The translations under genes were made by a program, and so were the position numbers. From Candidatus Fibrimonadaceae bacterium (GTDB lineage: Bacteria; Fibrobacterota; Fibrobacteria; Fibrobacterales; Fibrobacteraceae): DNA of 64,000 nt. Shown here piece after piece: positions 60,075-64,000 of the stretch. The notes below the pieces were generated by a model. It was not told the DNA's origin and made no database searches. It saw nothing but the letters and a program-made list of their open reading frames with translations. Each line of letters opens with the position of its first letter. Position 1 is the first letter of the stretch. The DNA lies in NCBI GenBank assembly GCA_031281345.1, contig JAITFN010000026.1:1-64000 (forward strand), read 5' to 3'.

Positions 60075-62540
60075 ATGGCTTTAAAAGGCAATGCAGACCC
60101 GCAAAAAACACTAATAATTGCAGAAAAACCTAGCGTTGCTAACGACTTGGCAAAAGCGCTCGGTGGCAAATTCCATAAAGATAAAGCCTATTTGGAAAGC
60201 GAAGATACCGTAATATCTTGGGCACTTGGACATTTGGTTGGAATAGCAGACCCCAAAGACATAGGGGAGCAATATAAAACTTGGAATATGGCAACGCTGC
60301 CCATAATACCAGAAAAATTCAAATTAATCCCTTTGCCAGACACAAAAACCCATTTATCCCAGCTTGGCAAGCTAATTCGCCGCAAAGATATAAGCACAAT
60401 AATAAATGCCTGCGATGCAGGGCGTGAGGGCGAACTCATATTTTATTATATATTGGAACACGAACAGGGCAAAACTGGACTTGGCGATAAAACCATAAAA
60501 AGGCTCTGGGTGCAAAGCATGACCCAAACAGCCATAAGAGAGGCTTTTGAACACCTGCGCTCAAATACCGAAATGAGAAACCTGCAAGACGCAGCTCTTT
60601 CTCGCTCAGAGGCAGACTGGCTTGTTGGCATAAATGGTTCCAGAGGTTTAACCGCATATAACAGCCGTTTTGGGGGCTTTCAGCTCACACCCTGCGGCAG
60701 GGTTCAAACACCAACGCTTGCCCTGATTGTGAAAAGGGAAGAAAACCGCATAGCTTTTGTTCCTCAAACCTTTTGGACCTTAACCGCTGATTTTGTGGAC
60801 GGCTCCGAGCATTATATAGGCAAATGGACAAATCAAAAGGAAAAAGAGAACAACACAAAAATTTGGAAAAAAGAAGAAGCCGAGGCAATTTTAAATAAAT
60901 GCAAGGGCAAGCAGGGGAGCGTTAGCGAAGAATCAAAGCAAGTGACTCAAAAATGTCCGCCTCTTTACGATTTAACTTTTTTGCAAAGGGAAGCGAACAA
61001 CCGCTTTGGATTTTCTGCAAAAACAACCCTACAAATAGCACAGGCTCTTTACGAAAGGCACAAGCTAACCACATATCCCAGAACAGATAGCAAATTTTTG
61101 CCAGACGATTATGTTGCGACCGTGAAAAAAACAATGGGAGCTTTAACCGGAGGCATTGCAAAACACGCAGAATTTGCCCTGAAAAACAATTATGTTCACA
61201 AAGACCCGCGAATTTTCAACACCGCAAAGGTCAGCGATCACCACGCAATAATCCCAACCGGACTTGCTCCCTCTACTTTGAGCGAAGCGGAGAACAAAAT
61301 TTTCAACTTGATATGCCAAAGATTTGTTGCTGTTTTTTACCCTGTGGCAGAATATTTGCACACAACACGCGTAACCACCGTTGAAAACGAAACTTTTGTT
61401 TCTGAGGGCAAAATTCTAAAAGAACCTGGTTGGAAAGCCGTGTATGGCAAAGAGAGCGAAGAAGACGATGATATTATGCCAAAGCTATCTTCTCCAGATG
61501 CAAAGCCTCTCGCAAAAGAAATAGAAATGGCAGAAGATGCCACAAAACCACCCGCGCGCTACACAGAAAGCTCCTTGCTTTCTGCAATGGAAAGTGCAGG
61601 CAAGCTGATAGAAGATGATGATTTGCGCGATGCTATGAAGGAACGCGGACTTGGAACTCCTGCAACCAGAGCTGCAACCATTGAAAAACTCATTTCTGAT
61701 AAATACATAGCGAGAGAAGGCAAAGAACTTTTGCCAACTGGAAAAGCCTTTGATTTGATAAACATGGCTGTTTCTATGCAAATAGAAAACCTTACAAGTC
61801 CCGAACTCACAGGCGAGTGGGAATATAAACTTGGTCTTATGGAAAAAGGCAAAGTTTCCAGAAGCAGCTTTATGCACGATATTGAAAATTTAACAAGCCT
61901 TATGGTGGATAAGATAAAGAATTTCAAAGAAAGCGATACAAAAAAAGAAGCCGTTGCCGAAGCAGGCGGCGAAAAAATCAACGAAACAGTTTCCAACTAC
62001 GAAACCGATAGCGGAATTAGAATAAGAAAAATTTTGGGTGGCAGGCGTATATCCCTTGCAGAGGTCACCGAGCTTTTGGAAAAGAAAAAACTGGGACCTT
62101 TGGAGGGATTCCGTTCCAAAAAAGGCAAGGTATTCAGCGCGGCACTTATTTTAAACGAAAAAAATAAGGTTGAATTTGTTTTTGAAGATTTATCTTCAAC
62201 TGAAAATATGGATTTCAGCACGCAAACTCCGGTAGGAAATTCCCCAAGAGACGATTCACCAGTTTATGAAACCTTGACAGCTTTTGTTTCCAAAAGTTTT
62301 GTGGAAGGAAAAGACACTGGAATTCGCGTAGCCAAAAGCATTTTGGGCAAAACCTTAAATGCAGATCACATTAAATCCATGCTAAGTGGCGAAAAAACCG
62401 AGTTGATAAAAGGTTTTCGCTCCGCAAAAACCCACCGCCTTTTTGACGCTTTCTTGAAAATGGACAAAAACGGGAAAATAGGGTTTGAGTTCCCGCCTAT
62501 GAAGGCTAAGGGCAGGAAATTTGCTAAGAAAACCAGTTAG
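60075..62540 (+). CDS. topB: DNA topoisomerase III
   Basis: TLIIAEKPSVANDLAKALGG; NACDAGREGELIF; TTYPRTDSKFLPDDY; C-terminal repeats. Confidence 0.93.
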   Translation: MALKGNADPQKTLIIAEKPSVANDLAKALGGKFHKDKAYLESEDTVISWALGHLVGIADPKDIGEQYKTWNMATLPIIPEKFKLIPLPDTKTHLSQLGKLIRRKDISTIINACDAGREGELIFYYILEHEQGKTGLGDKTIKRLWVQSMTQTAIREAFEHLRSNTEMRNLQDAALSRSEADWLVGINGSRGLTAYNSRFGGFQLTPCGRVQTPTLALIVKREENRIAFVPQTFWTLTADFVDGSEHYIGKWTNQKEKENNTKIWKKEEAEAILNKCKGKQGSVSEESKQVTQKCPPLYDLTFLQREANNRFGFSAKTTLQIAQALYERHKLTTYPRTDSKFLPDDYVATVKKTMGALTGGIAKHAEFALKNNYVHKDPRIFNTAKVSDHHAIIPTGLAPSTLSEAENKIFNLICQRFVAVFYPVAEYLHTTRVTTVENETFVSEGKILKEPGWKAVYGKESEEDDDIMPKLSSPDAKPLAKEIEMAEDATKPPARYTESSLLSAMESAGKLIEDDDLRDAMKERGLGTPATRAATIEKLISDKYIAREGKELLPTGKAFDLINMAVSMQIENLTSPELTGEWEYKLGLMEKGKVSRSSFMHDIENLTSLMVDKIKNFKESDTKKEAVAEAGGEKINETVSNYETDSGIRIRKILGGRRISLAEVTELLEKKKLGPLEGFRSKKGKVFSAALILNEKNKVEFVFEDLSSTENMDFSTQTPVGNSPRDDSPVYETLTAFVSKSFVEGKDTGIRVAKSILGKTLNADHIKSMLSGEKTELIKGFRSAKTHRLFDAFLKMDKNGKIGFEFPPMKAKGRKFAKKTS

Positions 62541-62561
62541 TTTACTATATTTACCCAATAT

Positions 62562-62789
62562 ATGAATTACGTAGTTGCAACATATTTGGCGCGGTTTGCG
62601 GCGATTTTGTTTATAATTCCCGCTCTTTTTCCTTCTTGGTTTTTTAATTGGTTTCCGGGATTGGAAGACCGCCGCATCAGTTGGGTGCTATTTGGCCTTG
62701 GGGCTTTGGTTTATATTGGAGCCTCTCTTGCATATTATGTGTTGCGTAAAAAAGAACTTGCGCGCCGAAAGGAGGAGATGGGGAATTGA
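62562..62789 (+). CDS. Small membrane protein
   Basis: Two TM segments; upstream of ABC transporter. Confidence 0.55.
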   Translation: MNYVVATYLARFAAILFIIPALFPSWFFNWFPGLEDRRISWVLFGLGALVYIGASLAYYVLRKKELARRKEEMGN

Positions 62790-63538
62790 GCGAGAATGCT
62801 ATTGAGATAAGGGATTTGCATAAAACTTATCGCTGCGGTTTTTGGCTGGCCAAAAAAAAATCGCTTTTTGGAATATCTTTAGAAGTTAAAAAGGGAGAAA
62901 TTTTTGGATTCATAGGACCAAACGGAGCAGGCAAAAGCACCACCATAAAAGTGCTAACCGGACTTTTGCGCAAAGATAGCGGAGATGTTTTTATTTTGGG
63001 CAAATCGCCCAGCGAAACCAAAAGCAGAATAAATTTGGGATACCTACCAGAGCAACCTTATTTTTACGACTCTCTAAGCGGCTACGAACTTCTGAAATTC
63101 TACGGCGGTTTGAGCGGTTTGAGCGGCAAGCTCTTGGAAGAGCGTTTACGCTGGGCACTAACGCTCGTAAATGCAAACGCAGACTGGATTTACCGCCGCT
63201 TGCGTACTTATTCCAAAGGAATGCAACAACGCATTGGACTTGCGCAGGCAATTTTGCACAAGCCCGAACTTTTAATTTTAGACGAACCTATGAGCGGGCT
63301 AGACCCCCTTGGCAGGCGTGATGTGCGAGAGGCAATTTTGGAGCTCAATAGGGGAGGCTCAACAATTTTCTATTCAAGCCACGTTCTCTCTGATGTGGAA
63401 GCCATAAGCCATAGGGTTGCTATGATTATAGACGGGAAAATTTCGCACACCGGAACCGTTGAAGAAATAACAAAAGACACAGGCAGAAACAGCCTTGAAG
63501 AAGTCCTTGCAAAGGAGGTTTCGCGTGTTGTTCCTTAG
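62786..63538 (+). CDS. ABC transporter ATP-binding protein
   Basis: IGPNGAGKSTTIKVLTGLL; YSKGMQQRIGLAQAILHKPELLILDEPMSGLDPLGRRDV. Confidence 0.93.
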   Translation: MSENAIEIRDLHKTYRCGFWLAKKKSLFGISLEVKKGEIFGFIGPNGAGKSTTIKVLTGLLRKDSGDVFILGKSPSETKSRINLGYLPEQPYFYDSLSGYELLKFYGGLSGLSGKLLEERLRWALTLVNANADWIYRRLRTYSKGMQQRIGLAQAILHKPELLILDEPMSGLDPLGRRDVREAILELNRGGSTIFYSSHVLSDVEAISHRVAMIIDGKISHTGTVEEITKDTGRNSLEEVLAKEVSRVVP

Positions 63539-64000
63539 AGAAACTTATCTAATAGCTCTGAATTCTTTTAGGGAAGCGGTGCGCGATAAAATTCCTTATG
63601 TGGTTTTGCTCTCGGCTATTGCTCTCGCGGCGTTTAGCGTATTGCTCGGCGAATGGTCTGTTTTTGACAGGGAGTTTGTGGTTAAAAGCGTCACTGTTTC
63701 TGTTATTTCAATCTCTGGGCTTTTCATAGCTCTTTTTGCAGGCATTGGACAGGTTCAAAAAGAAATACAAAAGAAAACCATACACACGCTACTCGCAAAG
63801 CCCGTTTCTAGAGAGGCGTTTTTGCTTGGGAAATACATCGGCTTGCTAGCTTTAATTGCTCTTCAAGTGGTTTTGCTTTCGCTAACGCTTTTTTCTGTTC
63901 TGTGGGCTATAGATGGCAGCATAAGCGCTCCGGTAATTCAAGCCTGCTATCTTGTTTTTTGGGAACTGGCTATAGTGCTCGCTTTTGCAATTCTTTTTTC
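63525..64000 (+). CDS. ABC-2 type transporter permease (truncated by window end)
   Basis: Translation from GTG 63525: LFLRETYLIALNSFREAVRDKIPYVVLLSAIALAAFSVLLGEWS...; open to the window edge. Confidence 0.8.
   Translation, partial: MLFLRETYLIALNSFREAVRDKIPYVVLLSAIALAAFSVLLGEWSVFDREFVVKSVTVSVISISGLFIALFAGIGQVQKEIQKKTIHTLLAKPVSREAFLLGKYIGLLALIALQVVLLSLTLFSVLWAIDGSISAPVIQACYLVFWELAIVLAFAILF

Overview
This 64 kb window looks like a Fibrobacterota chromosome: FISUMP/TIGR02145-type lipoproteins, a Fibrobacter-like TTGACA-N17-TATATT/TACATT promoter style, and an anaerobe-type nif cluster. All assignments come from reading the sequence and the ORF track; no searches were run. From left to right: (1) tRNA-Lys(CTT), a TSUP permease, small lipoproteins and rimO. 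(2) A compact nitrogenase operon nifH-nifI1-nifI2-nifD-nifK-nifE-nifN/B(/X) fusion-[2Fe-2S] ferredoxin-split homocitrate synthase (nifV-omega, nifV-alpha)-anfO-like. (3) Two large FISUMP lipoproteins, one with a 60-residue Ser-Gly linker. (4) A RelE/HigB-type toxin with an atypical antitoxin, and an EAL protein. (5) A molybdate module: DcaP-like porin, two modA, an orphan ORF, an IS1-like remnant, modB and modC. (6) A tyrosine recombinase lying between two head-to-head inverted secreted Cys-rich paralogs whose 5' and 3' ends form inverted repeats. (7) cvpA and pgpA, then a complete-looking P22-like (podovirus-style) prophage of about 26.7 kb bounded by a 20-bp near-perfect direct repeat (33297-33316 / 59994-60013). 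(8) topB and an ABC exporter. The strongest candidates for undescribed biology are: a 16-bp motif (GCAGTAATAAGTAAAC) at fixed spacing upstream of four promoters in the Mo/FISUMP region; a covarying hairpin leader RNA shared by nifH and other genes; the recombinase-centred inverted secreted-protein cassette; a GFxxFL short linear motif repeated across four consecutive phage virion proteins; and tandem SieB-like membrane proteins next to the prophage repressor.
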